From the NCBI RefSeq assembly GCF_900111825.1, contig NZ_FOJM01000001.1, forward strand, positions 140,829 through 204,828: DNA of 64,000 nucleotides. Reading direction: 5' to 3'. The position numbers were made by a program, and so were the translations under genes. The stretch's first letter is position 1; the number at the start of each line of letters is the position of its first letter. Positions 53,144 through 63,120 of this stretch are shown in pieces. The notes under the pieces are model-generated. The model saw only the letters and a list, made by a program, of their open reading frames with translations, had not been told where the DNA came from and made no database searches. The DNA is from Pedobacter suwonensis (GTDB lineage Bacteria; Bacteroidota; Bacteroidia; Sphingobacteriales; Sphingobacteriaceae).

Positions 53144-54283
53144 ATGATGAAAGCTAAGCTCTTTAATTATACGGCAGGCCAATGGACGGCTGAGAACGGT
53201 GAAGAAAACATAGTTGCTGATCAGTTTCAATTGGTATTGTGTTTTGGTGGTAAGCATTTATTGCAGACCATTGATGTATACCTGCAGTTAAAATCACTTT
53301 TTACAAATGCAGATATTGCGTTATGCAGTGCTGCAGGAGAAATTTACCAGCAAACGGTATGCGATAATGCACTTATTGCTATTGCTTTAGCTTTTGATTC
53401 AACCTCGATAAAAACTTCGCTGGCCAATATAAACGAATATGAAAATAGTTACGCTGCGGCGATCGGGTTAATTGAGAAATTGCCAAAAGAGGAATTAAGC
53501 TATATACTAACATTTGCCGATGGAAATATGGTAAATGGAAGTGAGCTGATTAAAGGACTAAACGTTGCCGCGGGAAACATTTTGGTAACCGGTGGTTTGG
53601 CTGGTGATGATGCCAATTTTAAATCCACTTTAGTGGGACTCAATCAAAACCCAGGTGAAGGAAACATCATTGCCATTGGTTTTTATGGGAACAGGCTGCT
53701 GGTTACCCATGGCTCGCAGGGTGGTTGGGACATGTTCGGTTTGGAGCGAACGGTAACCCGATCGCAGGCAAATGTATTGTATGAAATTAATGGCGAAAGT
53801 GCGCTGGATTTATATAAAAAATATTTGGGACCTGATGTGGATAACCTCCCGGCCTCTGCATTATTATTTCCGTTAGCGATTTCTATTCCAGGTTTTTCAG
53901 AGCCAATTGTACGTACCATTTTATCGATTGATGAAGATAAAAAAACGATGACTTTTGCAGGAGACATACCCGAGGGCTCAAAGGTAAGGTTGATGAAAGC
54001 AAATTTCGATAATTTGATCGAAGCTTCGAGCCATGCAGCCACAAATAGCCTTAAACAAAATCAAAAGCCGGATTTTGCTTTGCTCATCAGTTGTGTTGGG
54101 CGTAAATTAATACTCGGCCCCAGAACCGAGGAAGAAGTTGAAGCAGTTGCTGAAGTGTTTGCTAAAGAAACTACCATCGCGGGTTTTTATTCGTATGGTG
54201 AGATTTCCCCGTTTAATAATAGTGGAACCTGCCAGCTACACAATCAAACGATGACCATTACTTCATTCTATGAATTACCATAA
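53144..54283 (+). CDS. FIST domain sensor protein
   Basis: A 379-aa protein with FIST_N (~30-215: ALCSAAGEIY, ILVTGGLAGDDANF, IIAIGFYGNRLLVTHGSQGGW) and FIST_C (~225-360: NGESALDLYKKYLG, GRKLILGPRTEEE, GFYSYGEISPF). FIST domains are thought to bind small molecules such as amino acids and pass signals to linked kinases. The gene overlaps the hybrid kinase gene by 14 bp, so the two very likely form one sensory unit. ATG 53144 or 53147. Confidence 0.9.
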   Translation: MMKAKLFNYTAGQWTAENGEENIVADQFQLVLCFGGKHLLQTIDVYLQLKSLFTNADIALCSAAGEIYQQTVCDNALIAIALAFDSTSIKTSLANINEYENSYAAAIGLIEKLPKEELSYILTFADGNMVNGSELIKGLNVAAGNILVTGGLAGDDANFKSTLVGLNQNPGEGNIIAIGFYGNRLLVTHGSQGGWDMFGLERTVTRSQANVLYEINGESALDLYKKYLGPDVDNLPASALLFPLAISIPGFSEPIVRTILSIDEDKKTMTFAGDIPEGSKVRLMKANFDNLIEASSHAATNSLKQNQKPDFALLISCVGRKLILGPRTEEEVEAVAEVFAKETTIAGFYSYGEISPFNNSGTCQLHNQTMTITSFYELP

Positions 54284-57200
54284 GTTACTCAATAAGCAGA
54301 TTAGCAAATATTTATCTGCCGAACTGGTGGAGAATCCGGCTATTAAAAAATTTTTGAGCGTAATCAGCGATTCCTATGACGCGTTGCTAAGAGATAAATT
54401 ATTGGTTGAAAGGGCTTTTTCAATTAGTGAAGAAGAGTATATATCCGTAAATAAAAAACTAAGCCATGAAGTATCGGTAAAAAGGAAATCAATTGAAACC
54501 TTGAAAAACATTTTGGGTGAAATGGGTCGTAATTATCAGGGCGAAAATCCTGATGATTTTCTTGCCATTGCCGAATACCTGAATAAACAGGTTACGTTAA
54601 GGAAAAGTGCAGAAAAGGTATTTACTTCTTTGGTGGAAAACTCGCACAGCGGGATTTTATTGGAAGATGAGCATAGAAACATCGTTTTTACGAATCAGCT
54701 TTTTTGCGATCTGTTTCAGATACCCTATCCACCAGATGCACTTATTGGTACCAGCTGCAGTGATAGCGCAGAGCAATCAAAACACCTTTTTAACAATCCT
54801 GATGAGTTTGTTGCCGGTATCGGACAAATACTGAAAAACAGAGCTTTCGAGAGTACAAACCTAACGCTAGCCGATGGAAGGATATTAAAACGCGAGTACA
54901 TTCCGATTTTTATCGACGATGTATACAGGGGACACCTTTGGAATTATACCGATATTACCGAAAAGAGAAAAGCGATGGAAGCGCTTGAGCAGAGCGAATT
55001 AAAAAATCGCCTGATCATGAATTCGGCTTTGGATGCCATTATTACCATCGATAGCGAGGGATTAATTACTTTCTGGAATCCTCAGGCAGAGAAAATATTT
55101 GGCTGGAAGGAAGCTGAAGTGATCGGAAAGCATTTAACAGATAACATTATTCCATCCTACCACAAAGCCGGACATAAAGCGGGTATGGAAAGGTACCATC
55201 AAAATAGTGCCGGTACAATTTTAAATAAAATGATTGAAATGCCTGCGATGAATAAAAACGGAGCGGAATTTTCGGTTGAATTGTCTATCATTCCCGTAAG
55301 CCAGGGCAGTACAATTTTTTTCTGTGCCTTTATCAGGGATATTTCTGACAGAAAGAAAAATGAAGAAGAGCTAAGGGCAAGTAAGGAGCTATGGCAATTT
55401 GCTTTGGAAGGCGCCGGTGATGGTGTTTGGGAATACAATTTCCAAAACAAAAAAGCCTTTTTTTCTAAAAAATACAAAAGCATGCTCGGCTATGGGGATG
55501 AAGATTTTGCTAATGACCCTGATGAATGGTTAAGCCGGATACATCCCGATGACCTTCCTAAAATTTTGGAGACAGATGAAGCCTATTTTGCAGGTGAAAT
55601 AAATTCACATCAGCGGGAGTACCGGATATTACATAAAAATGGCAACTACATATGGGTACTTGACCGGGGAATGATCGTGAACAGAACACCAGATGGGTTG
55701 CCGGAGAGAATTATCGGTACCCATTCTGACATCACTGAACGTAAACTTTCTGAGCAGGCCCTGATCAACAAAGAAGAAAAGTACCGAAACATCATCACCA
55801 ATATGAACCTGGGCTTACTGGAGGTTGATAATGACGGATATATTCAATTTGCAAATCAAACCTTTTGTAAAATGATCGGCTTTGACCAGGAAGAACTTGC
55901 CGGAGCGAAAGACACAGATATAATAGACCTTGGCGAAAGTAAGGAGACCGTAGCGTCAAAAACAAGTCTCCGAAAACATGGAATATCGGATGCCTATGAA
56001 GTGAAAGTTCGGAATAGAGCCGGCGAATTAAGATGGTGGCTCATAAGCGGAGCGCCAAGGCTCAATGATAAAGGGGAACATATCGGCTCTGTCGGAATAC
56101 ACTTAGACATCACTGAGCAGAAAAAACTAGAGCATGAGCTTATCAAAGCTAAAGAGGCTGCCGAGGAATCAACGAAATCAAAAGAAGCATTTCTGGCCAA
56201 TATGAGCCATGAAATACGAACGCCAATGAATGCCATTTCCGGGATGGCCAATCAGCTTAGTAAAACAAAATTAGATCATCATCAGCAATTTTTTCTCAAT
56301 ACGATCCGCTCCTCTGCCGATAATCTGCTCGTAATTATCAATGATATTCTTGACCTAAGTAAAATAGAGTCTGGCAAGCTGGGTATTGAAAAAATTGGAT
56401 TTGAACCTAAAAAGGTCATTAGCCATGTTATGCAGGTGATGCAGCACCGGGCCGAAGAAAAAGGACTTACATTTACCAACTCATTTTACGATCAACGACT
56501 TTCGAGGGTGTTAATTGGCGATCCTTACCGCCTTTCCCAAATTATGCTCAATTTAGTCAGCAATGCAATTAAGTTTACCCCTAAAGGAAAAGTAGATATT
56601 CAATGCAGCGTTTTACAGGATCACGAATCGGAACAGCTTATTGAGATAAGCGTGATTGACAGTGGCGTTGGAATGGAGCAGACATTTGTTAACCACCTGT
56701 TCGCTAAATTTTCACAGGAAGATAATTCTATTACCAGAAAATACGGAGGAACCGGACTGGGCATGAGCATATCTAAAGAACTCATTGAACTGATGGGGGG
56801 AGAAATTAAGGTAAACAGCGAAAAAAACAAAGGAACTACCGTATCCTTCAACCTCTGGATACCAAAAGGTAACGAACAGGACCTTATAGAGAAAGGCAAT
56901 ATTGAAGTAGATACGACATTACTGAATGGTAAGCAGATTCTGATTACCGATGACAATGAAACCAACCGGCTTCTGGCCTCAGCAATACTGGGTAATTTTG
57001 GTGCTGTTGTTACCGAGGCAGCTAACGGACACGAAGCGCTTCTTTTAATTGAAAAGAATAAATTTGATCTGATCTTGATGGATGTACAAATGCCCGAAAT
57101 GGATGGGTTGGAAGCAACCAGGTTGGTTAGGGAAAAACTAATAGATGTACCGATTATAGCACTAACCGCTTTCGCATTAAAAGGAGATAATCAAAAATGC

Positions 57201-57671
57201 TTAGACAATGGCATGGACGATTACTTGTCAAAACCATTTGAAGAAGAACAGCTCCTTGAAATTGCTTCGAAATGGCTGGGTAAATTTCACTCAGTAAAAA
57301 AAGAACCTGATAACGTAACTGATACACCACTTTATAATTTATCAAAAATTGAGGGCATAGCAAGAGGTAATACCAAATTCATCAATAATCTGGTCGGCTT
57401 TTTTATCCGGCATATACCGCTTACGTTAAAAGAGATAAATGATGCATACGATCACAATGATTTTTCGAAAATTTCAAAGCTTGTACATCGGATTAAACCC
57501 TCTGTAGCTGACATGGGTATATCATCCATAAAGGACGAGTTGATCGAAATAGAGAATTTTGCACCGGAATATGGTAAATCGCAAAGACTTGACTATTTAC
57601 TGAATAACATCAATGTGGTATTAAATCAGGTGGTTTCCGCATTGAAAGCTAATATCGTATCTGATGTTTAA
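54270..57671 (+). CDS. Hybrid sensor histidine kinase (4 PAS, HisKA, HATPase, REC, Hpt)
   Basis: A 1133-aa cytoplasmic phosphorelay protein. An N-terminal helical region (1-~110) may dock to FIST. Four PAS/PAC units follow (~115-230, 245-370, 375-500, 505-625), the second with ALDAIITIDSEGLITFWNPQAEKIFGW. HisKA has His647 (MSHEIRTPMN). HATPase has the N-box LNLVSNAIKFTP and G-box YGGTGLGMSI. The receiver has Asp938 in LILMDVQMPEMDG, and the C-terminal Hpt has His1073 (LVHRIKP). A complete internal His-Asp-His relay is visible; the final response regulator is elsewhere. It overlaps the FIST gene by 14 bp. Confidence 0.93.
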   Translation: MNYHKLLNKQISKYLSAELVENPAIKKFLSVISDSYDALLRDKLLVERAFSISEEEYISVNKKLSHEVSVKRKSIETLKNILGEMGRNYQGENPDDFLAIAEYLNKQVTLRKSAEKVFTSLVENSHSGILLEDEHRNIVFTNQLFCDLFQIPYPPDALIGTSCSDSAEQSKHLFNNPDEFVAGIGQILKNRAFESTNLTLADGRILKREYIPIFIDDVYRGHLWNYTDITEKRKAMEALEQSELKNRLIMNSALDAIITIDSEGLITFWNPQAEKIFGWKEAEVIGKHLTDNIIPSYHKAGHKAGMERYHQNSAGTILNKMIEMPAMNKNGAEFSVELSIIPVSQGSTIFFCAFIRDISDRKKNEEELRASKELWQFALEGAGDGVWEYNFQNKKAFFSKKYKSMLGYGDEDFANDPDEWLSRIHPDDLPKILETDEAYFAGEINSHQREYRILHKNGNYIWVLDRGMIVNRTPDGLPERIIGTHSDITERKLSEQALINKEEKYRNIITNMNLGLLEVDNDGYIQFANQTFCKMIGFDQEELAGAKDTDIIDLGESKETVASKTSLRKHGISDAYEVKVRNRAGELRWWLISGAPRLNDKGEHIGSVGIHLDITEQKKLEHELIKAKEAAEESTKSKEAFLANMSHEIRTPMNAISGMANQLSKTKLDHHQQFFLNTIRSSADNLLVIINDILDLSKIESGKLGIEKIGFEPKKVISHVMQVMQHRAEEKGLTFTNSFYDQRLSRVLIGDPYRLSQIMLNLVSNAIKFTPKGKVDIQCSVLQDHESEQLIEISVIDSGVGMEQTFVNHLFAKFSQEDNSITRKYGGTGLGMSISKELIELMGGEIKVNSEKNKGTTVSFNLWIPKGNEQDLIEKGNIEVDTTLLNGKQILITDDNETNRLLASAILGNFGAVVTEAANGHEALLLIEKNKFDLILMDVQMPEMDGLEATRLVREKLIDVPIIALTAFALKGDNQKCLDNGMDDYLSKPFEEEQLLEIASKWLGKFHSVKKEPDNVTDTPLYNLSKIEGIARGNTKFINNLVGFFIRHIPLTLKEINDAYDHNDFSKISKLVHRIKPSVADMGISSIKDELIEIENFAPEYGKSQRLDYLLNNINVVLNQVVSALKANIVSDV

Positions 57672-57928
57672 TCTTTAACGGTTGATTTGGTTGCTGCCTT
57701 TTGATGTTACACTGCGCGATAAAATTGTTTGCTGATGGACCTGCGTTTACCTTTTAGTGCTATGGTGGGTTCACGTCGTTTAAATAACCAGGAAATCCCT
57801 CAGCTAAACGAAAGAAATTAGCAAACAAAAGAGCTCCAGACTGTTCGGAATCGATGTTTTTGAATTAAAAATCAATAAAATTTTTTAATTCAAATAAATA
57901 AACGTTAATTAGACATTTATTTATTGTT

Positions 57929-59629
57929 ATGAGCAAAGCAAACTATGTAATTGGAGTAGATTATGGGACTGATTCTGTCCGATCTGTTCTAGTCGATACC
58001 GCAAATGGAAAAGAAATTTCGGCCTCTGTTTTTCTTTATCCCAGATGGCAAAAAGGTTTATACTGTAAACCGGCTGTTAACCAGTTCCGCCAGCATCCCT
58101 TAGATTATATTGAAGGTTTAGAGCATACCATAAAAGATTGTTTAACCAAAGCCGGTGGTGCAGAAATTGCTTCTTTAGTAAGGGGTATTTCGATTGATAC
58201 GACAGGTTCTAGTCCGGTTGCTGTTGATGCAGCGGGTACTCCCCTGGCTTTAACACCTGGTTTTGAAGAGAATCCAAATGCCATGTTTGTGCTTTGGAAA
58301 GACCATACAGCGGTTAAAGAAGCTGCAGAAATTAATGAGCATGCTACCCGGTTCGAAACCAACTATTTGAAGTATGTAGGCGGAATTTATTCGTCTGAAT
58401 GGTTTTGGGCCAAACTCTTGCGTACCTTAAGAGTAGATCAGTCTATTCGGAACAGTGCGCAATCCTGGGTAGAACATTGTGACTGGATTCCGTTTTTACT
58501 TTGTGGCGGCAAGGATGTGACTACCATGAAAAGAAGTCGTTGCGCTGCCGGACACAAAGCCTTATGGGCAGAAGAATTTAACGGTTTGCCACCGGAAGAT
58601 TTTTTTAGCAGTCTGGATCCGCTTTTGGCCGGTTTCAGAGATAAATTATTTAATGATACCGATACTTCTGATGTTGCCGCCGGAACCTTGTGCGAAGAGT
58701 GGGCAAATAAATTAGGCTTAAGTACCGATGTGGTAATCGGTGTTGGCGCTTTTGATGCACACATGGGTGCAGTTGGCGGACAGATTGAACCTTATTATTT
58801 AAGTAAGGTAATGGGTACAAGTACCTGCGATATTTTAGTAGCACCTAACCAGGATTTAGATGGAAAACTGATAAACGGTATATGTGGACAGGTAAATGGT
58901 TCTGTAATTCCGGGTATGGCAGGTTTAGAGGCAGGTCAGTCTGCTTTTGGTGATGTATACGCCTGGTTTAAAAATTTGATCAGCTGGCCGCTAAACCATT
59001 TGCTAACTGAATCTGAACTTATTGATGAGGCCACGGCAATTGCGCTGAAAGAAGAACTTGAAGCCAAAATTATCGCCAGTTTAAGTAAGCAGGCTGAAGC
59101 TTTAGATGATGATGATTATGCAGAGCTGGCTGTAGATTGGTTAAACGGCAGAAGAACGCCTGATGCGAATCAGGAACTTAAAGGTGCCATCACTGGTTTG
59201 GGTTTAGGAACCGATGCTCCGCGGTTTTTCCGCGCACTGGCAGCCGCAACCTGTTTTGGCGCCAAAGCCATTGTAGATCGTTTTAAAGAACAAGGGGTGC
59301 CTGTAAAAGGTATTATTGGCATTGGTGGAGTGGCTAAAAAATCGGCTTATATTATGCAGATGATGTCTGATGTGCTCGAAATGCCGATCCGGATCCACCG
59401 CTTTGAGCATACCTGTGCTTTAGGTGCAGCTATGTTTGCCGCAGTAGCAGCCGGTATTTACCCGAATATTGAGGAAGCCATGCAAGCCATGGGTACCGGT
59501 TTTGAAAAAGAATATAAGCCAAATGTGAAAAAGCAAAAGCTTTACCGCCAGCATTATCAGCAATATTTAGGGCTTGGCCGTTATTTGGAGAAATACAGCA
59601 AAAAAGATGTTAAACCTTATCTGTCATGA
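57929..59629 (+). CDS. araB: Ribulokinase
   Basis: A 566-aa FGGY-family kinase that phosphorylates L-ribulose to L-ribulose 5-phosphate with ATP. The N-terminal phosphate loop GVDYGTDSVRSVLVD, central GAFDAHMGAVGGQ and C-terminal GIGGVAKKSAYIMQMMSDVL are diagnostic. First gene of the arabinose operon; its stop overlaps araD by 4 bp. A ~250-bp upstream region (57672-57928) is very AT-rich, with no clear TTTG/TAnnTTTG promoter and no regulator gene beside it. Confidence 0.95.
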   Translation: MSKANYVIGVDYGTDSVRSVLVDTANGKEISASVFLYPRWQKGLYCKPAVNQFRQHPLDYIEGLEHTIKDCLTKAGGAEIASLVRGISIDTTGSSPVAVDAAGTPLALTPGFEENPNAMFVLWKDHTAVKEAAEINEHATRFETNYLKYVGGIYSSEWFWAKLLRTLRVDQSIRNSAQSWVEHCDWIPFLLCGGKDVTTMKRSRCAAGHKALWAEEFNGLPPEDFFSSLDPLLAGFRDKLFNDTDTSDVAAGTLCEEWANKLGLSTDVVIGVGAFDAHMGAVGGQIEPYYLSKVMGTSTCDILVAPNQDLDGKLINGICGQVNGSVIPGMAGLEAGQSAFGDVYAWFKNLISWPLNHLLTESELIDEATAIALKEELEAKIIASLSKQAEALDDDDYAELAVDWLNGRRTPDANQELKGAITGLGLGTDAPRFFRALAAATCFGAKAIVDRFKEQGVPVKGIIGIGGVAKKSAYIMQMMSDVLEMPIRIHRFEHTCALGAAMFAAVAAGIYPNIEEAMQAMGTGFEKEYKPNVKKQKLYRQHYQQYLGLGRYLEKYSKKDVKPYLS

Positions 59630-60327
59630 GCAACTATCAGGATATAAAACAACAGGCTTACGAAGCCAATATGCAGTTGCCGAAATTGGGATTGGTACTG
59701 TTTACCTTCGGTAATGTAAGTGCCGCCGACCGTTCAAAAGGAGTATTTGCAATTAAGCCCAGTGGTGTGCCTTATGAGGATTTAACGCCGGAAAAAATGG
59801 TGATTGTAGATTTTGATGGGAAAACGGTTGAAGGTAGTCTCCGCCCCTCTTCGGATACGCAAACGCACGCCGTTTTGTATAAGCACTGGGAAGATATTGG
59901 TGGCGTGGTGCATACCCACTCTACCTACGGCACTGCCTGGGCGCAGGCGCAAAAAGCCATCCCGATTTTTGGTACCACCCATGCTGACCATTTAACTGTC
60001 GATATTCCGTGTGCACCACCGATGGATGACGCCATGATTAAAGGTAATTATGAATATGAAACGGGGTTCCAGATCATCAATCACTTTGAAAGCCTGGGCT
60101 TAAGCCATAAAGAAGTAGAAATGATTTTAGTAGGTAATCATGCGCCTTTTACCTGGGGTAAAACAGCAGAGAAAGCCGTTTACAACAGTGCCGTACTGGA
60201 GGCCGTAGCGCAAATGGCTTTGTTAACGCAACAAATTAATCCGCAGGCACCAAAGTTAAAAGATTCGTTAATCGAAAAGCATTATGAGCGTAAACATGGT
60301 GCAGGTGCTTACTACGGACAGAAATAG
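59626..60327 (+). CDS. araD: L-ribulose-5-phosphate 4-epimerase
   Basis: A 233-aa class II aldolase-fold enzyme converting L-ribulose 5-phosphate to D-xylulose 5-phosphate. Zinc ligands H96 and H98 (HTHSTYGTAWAQ) and H172 (GNHAPFTWG) and the substrate loop KPSGVPYEDL are present. It overlaps araB by ATGA, so the two are translationally coupled. Confidence 0.95.
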   Translation: MSNYQDIKQQAYEANMQLPKLGLVLFTFGNVSAADRSKGVFAIKPSGVPYEDLTPEKMVIVDFDGKTVEGSLRPSSDTQTHAVLYKHWEDIGGVVHTHSTYGTAWAQAQKAIPIFGTTHADHLTVDIPCAPPMDDAMIKGNYEYETGFQIINHFESLGLSHKEVEMILVGNHAPFTWGKTAEKAVYNSAVLEAVAQMALLTQQINPQAPKLKDSLIEKHYERKHGAGAYYGQK

Positions 60328-60377
60328 TGAGTCCAAAGTTTTGAACCATCGGTTGGTGTCGCACCGACCGGAAAATA

Positions 60378-60413
60378 ATAAACCTATCAGGTTTTAAAAC
60401 CTGATAGGTTTAT
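60378..60413. repeat. 36-bp perfect palindrome between araD and araA
   Basis: Eighteen bases (ataaacctatcaggtttt) are followed at once by their exact reverse complement. The RNA would form a loop-limited hairpin. It lies 51 bp after araD and 45 bp before araA. It may dampen read-through, protect mRNA ends or be a dispersed repeat; similar cctgataggtt palindromes are common in Bacteroidota. Confidence 0.85.
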
Positions 60414-60458
60414 TTGAATAAATTAAAAACAAAATAATTAAAAACAACATAAACAGTA

Positions 60459-61952
60459 ATGATTGATTTAAAAAAATTACAGGTTTGGTTTATCACCGGT
60501 ACACAACATTTATACGGCGAAGAAACCTTGAAGCAAGTAGCAGAACATGCACAGCAAGTTGCTGATTCATTGAATCAAAACCAAAACATTTCGGTTTCGG
60601 TGGTGTACAAGCCGATTGTAAAAACCACCGAGGAGATTTTTGAAACTTTACAACAGGCCAATATCGATGAGAACTGTATTGGAGTTATTACCTGGATGCA
60701 CACGTTCTCTCCTGCAAAAATGTGGATCAGGGGTTTGAATGTATTGCAGAAACCTTTGTTACACCTGCATACACAATTCAATCGTGATATTCCATGGAAT
60801 ACCATTGATATGGATTTTATGAACCTGAACCAAAGTGCACACGGCGACCGCGAATTTGGTTTTATGGTTTCGCGTATGCGTAAAGACCGTAAAGTGGTGG
60901 TTGGACACTGGCAGGATGAAGAAGTGGCAAAACAGATTGATACCTGGTGCAGGGCTGCTGCCGGATGGAACGATTGGCAGGGCGCTAAATTTGCACGCTT
61001 TGGCGATAACATGCGCTTTGTAGCGGTTACCGATGGCGACAAGGTTGAAGCGGAAATGAAATTTGGCTTTTCAGTAAACACTTACGGTATAGGTGATTTA
61101 GTAGCCGTAATTAATGGAATTGATGAGGAAGCTGTTCAGGCTTTATTAAAAGAATACGAAGCTACCTATGAAATGGCTGATGACCTGAAAGCTGGTGGCG
61201 CAAGACACCAATCGGTTTACGATGCGGCTAAAATTGAGTTGGGATTACGCAAGTTTTTAGTTGATGGTGGCTTTAAAGGTTTCTCAGATACCTTTGAAGA
61301 TTTACACGGGATGATTCAGTTGCCTGGTATTGCAGCACAACGTTTGATGGCCGATGGTTACGGTTTTGCCGGTGAAGGTGATTGGAAAACTGCGGCTTTG
61401 GTACGTGCGTGTAAGGTAATGGGCGCGGGTTTACCAGGTGGAAATGCTTTTATGGAAGATTATACGTATCATTTTGATCCGGCAAATGCCATGGTGCTGG
61501 GTTCGCACATGCTGGAAGTAGACGCCAGCCTGGCATCAGGAAAAGCAAGTTTAGAAGTACATCCACTGGGCATTGGCGGTAAAGCCGATCCGGCACGTTT
61601 GGTATTCAACGTAGGCGGTGGCGATGCCCTGAATGCTTCGTTAATTGATATGGGCAACCGTTTCCGTTTACTGGTAAATGAAGTTAAAGCCGTTGAAGCA
61701 GAAAATGATTTGCCTAACCTGCCTGTTGCACGCGTGCTTTGGAAACCACTGCCTGATATGAAAACAGGTTGTGCAGCATGGATTTACGCGGGTGGAGCAC
61801 ACCACACGGCTTACAGTCAGAATTTAACTACCGAGCACTTGTCAGATTTTGCCAACATTGCCGGTTTGGAATACATTAACATTGGGGCCGATACGAAAAT
61901 CAATCAGTTCAGAAATGAATTGCATTGGAATGAGGTGTTTTATAAAGGTTAA
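60459..61952 (+). CDS. araA: L-arabinose isomerase
   Basis: A 497-aa enzyme converting L-arabinose to L-ribulose. N-terminal [16 protein letters not shown] and the metal-site segments [32 protein letters not shown] and GAHHTAYS give the expected Glu, Glu, His, His metal ligands. Last gene of the operon, 131 bp after araD with a palindrome between, and followed by a terminator. Full length. Confidence 0.97.
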   Translation: MIDLKKLQVWFITGTQHLYGEETLKQVAEHAQQVADSLNQNQNISVSVVYKPIVKTTEEIFETLQQANIDENCIGVITWMHTFSPAKMWIRGLNVLQKPLLHLHTQFNRDIPWNTIDMDFMNLNQSAHGDREFGFMVSRMRKDRKVVVGHWQDEEVAKQIDTWCRAAAGWNDWQGAKFARFGDNMRFVAVTDGDKVEAEMKFGFSVNTYGIGDLVAVINGIDEEAVQALLKEYEATYEMADDLKAGGARHQSVYDAAKIELGLRKFLVDGGFKGFSDTFEDLHGMIQLPGIAAQRLMADGYGFAGEGDWKTAALVRACKVMGAGLPGGNAFMEDYTYHFDPANAMVLGSHMLEVDASLASGKASLEVHPLGIGGKADPARLVFNVGGGDALNASLIDMGNRFRLLVNEVKAVEAENDLPNLPVARVLWKPLPDMKTGCAAWIYAGGAHHTAYSQNLTTEHLSDFANIAGLEYINIGADTKINQFRNELHWNEVFYKG

Positions 61953-61976
61953 GCTAGCTAAACCCCAATAATACAG

Positions 61977-62009
61977 AAGCCGATAATTTAAATTTATCGG
62001 CTTTTTTTT
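61977..62009 (+). terminator. Terminator of the arabinose operon
   Basis: Stem AAGCCGATAA / TTATCGGCTT with a 7-nt loop, followed by a run of T, 25 bp after araA. Confidence 0.85.
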
Positions 62010-62125
62010 GGGATTATACTTTTCAGCGATAAAATCGCTGTCCTCATGCATCCGCGTTACAAACGCGGACGATTTTTTTCTTTCAGCAGGTTATCGGATA
62101 TGGCCTAACAAAATGGAGAGATAAC

Positions 62126-62233
62126 AATAGACATTCGTCATTGCAAGAAGGTTTTTTCAGCCGACGAAGCAATCTTTCTAGCAAGAATCGCTGGCATGAC
62201 AGATTGCTTTGTCGTTCCTCCTCGCAGTGACGA
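62126..62233. repeat. Dispersed palindromic repeat (cgtcattgc...gcagtgacg type)
   Basis: cgtcattgcaagaagg faces tcgttcctcctcgcagtgacg, with gacgaagcaatctttc and agattgctttgtcg as inner arms. This is the wording of a well-known intergenic repeat of Bacteroidota genomes. Non-coding. Confidence 0.65.
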
Positions 62234-62320
62234 TCTATTTACGCTCCAGTTTTCATTAGTGTTGGTTAATTGCCGGCATTGGTATAAACTGCAAACTAAT
62301 AACTGTCGACTGAAAACTGA

Positions 62321-63109
62321 TTAAGCGTTCGCCAAAGCCCGATCTAAATGTACATAGCCACCATCTACATGGATTATTTGCCCGGTAGTGTGACTTGAGC
62401 GGGCCGACATTAGAAATACCGTCATATTGGCGATTTCTTCTGCAGTGGTCATTCTGTTTTCTAAAGGAATTTTAGCGGTAATTTCATTTAGTTTTTCCTG
62501 TGCATCAGTTAACGTTTCGATCCAGGTTTCGTAGGCGGGTGTCCAGCACTCTGCCACCACAACTGCATTAACCCTGATGCCATATTTTAAAAGTTCTACC
62601 GCCCACTCGCGGGTTAGCGCATTTCTGCCACCATTGGCTGCCGCATAGGCTGAGGTGTTGCCCTGACCGGTTTCAGCTGTTTTGGAAGTGATATTTACAA
62701 TTGCCCCCTTGCTTTTGATTAGCTCAGGCAAAGCATGGTGCGCCATCAGGTAGTAATGCACTACATTTTTGTGGAGCGAAGCCATAAAACTTTCATAATC
62801 GCCACGCTCAAGGCCCACCCCATCATTTACACCGGCATTGTTTACCAGACCATCAATCCTGCCAAATTTAGCGACAATCTGGGCAATTACTTTTTCGCAA
62901 TCTTCCGGTTTGGAAAGTTCGGCTACAAACTGATCGGCTTTTTTGCCTAGCGCGATAATTTCATCAACCACCTTCTGGTTGTCTGCTGCTTTTCTGCCTA
63001 CAATTACGGCGACGGCATCTTCTTTGGCAAATACTTCCGCGATACTACGGCCAATGCCTTTGGCCGCGCCGGTAATGATGATTACTTTTTCTTTTAGTTG
63101 TAAATCCAT
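62321..63109 (-). CDS. Short-chain dehydrogenase/reductase (sugar dehydrogenase-like)
   Basis: A 262-aa classical SDR. The cofactor motif TGAAKGIG is at 13-20, NNAG at 90-93, S142 is the catalytic Ser and Y155 the catalytic Tyr. The usual YxxxK reads YAAAN, so Asn159 replaces the active-site Lys. The C-terminal TGQIIHVDGGYVHLDRAL is family-typical and VVAECWTPAYETWI resembles L-fucose/sugar dehydrogenases of Bacteroidota. Probable NAD(P)-dependent oxidation of a sugar, but the Lys change leaves activity open. Monocistronic, convergent with the arabinose operon. Confidence 0.82.
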   Translation of the reverse strand: MDLQLKEKVIIITGAAKGIGRSIAEVFAKEDAVAVIVGRKAADNQKVVDEIIALGKKADQFVAELSKPEDCEKVIAQIVAKFGRIDGLVNNAGVNDGVGLERGDYESFMASLHKNVVHYYLMAHHALPELIKSKGAIVNITSKTAETGQGNTSAYAAANGGRNALTREWAVELLKYGIRVNAVVVAECWTPAYETWIETLTDAQEKLNEITAKIPLENRMTTAEEIANMTVFLMSARSSHTTGQIIHVDGGYVHLDRALANA

Positions 63110-63120
63110 ATTTATTTTTT

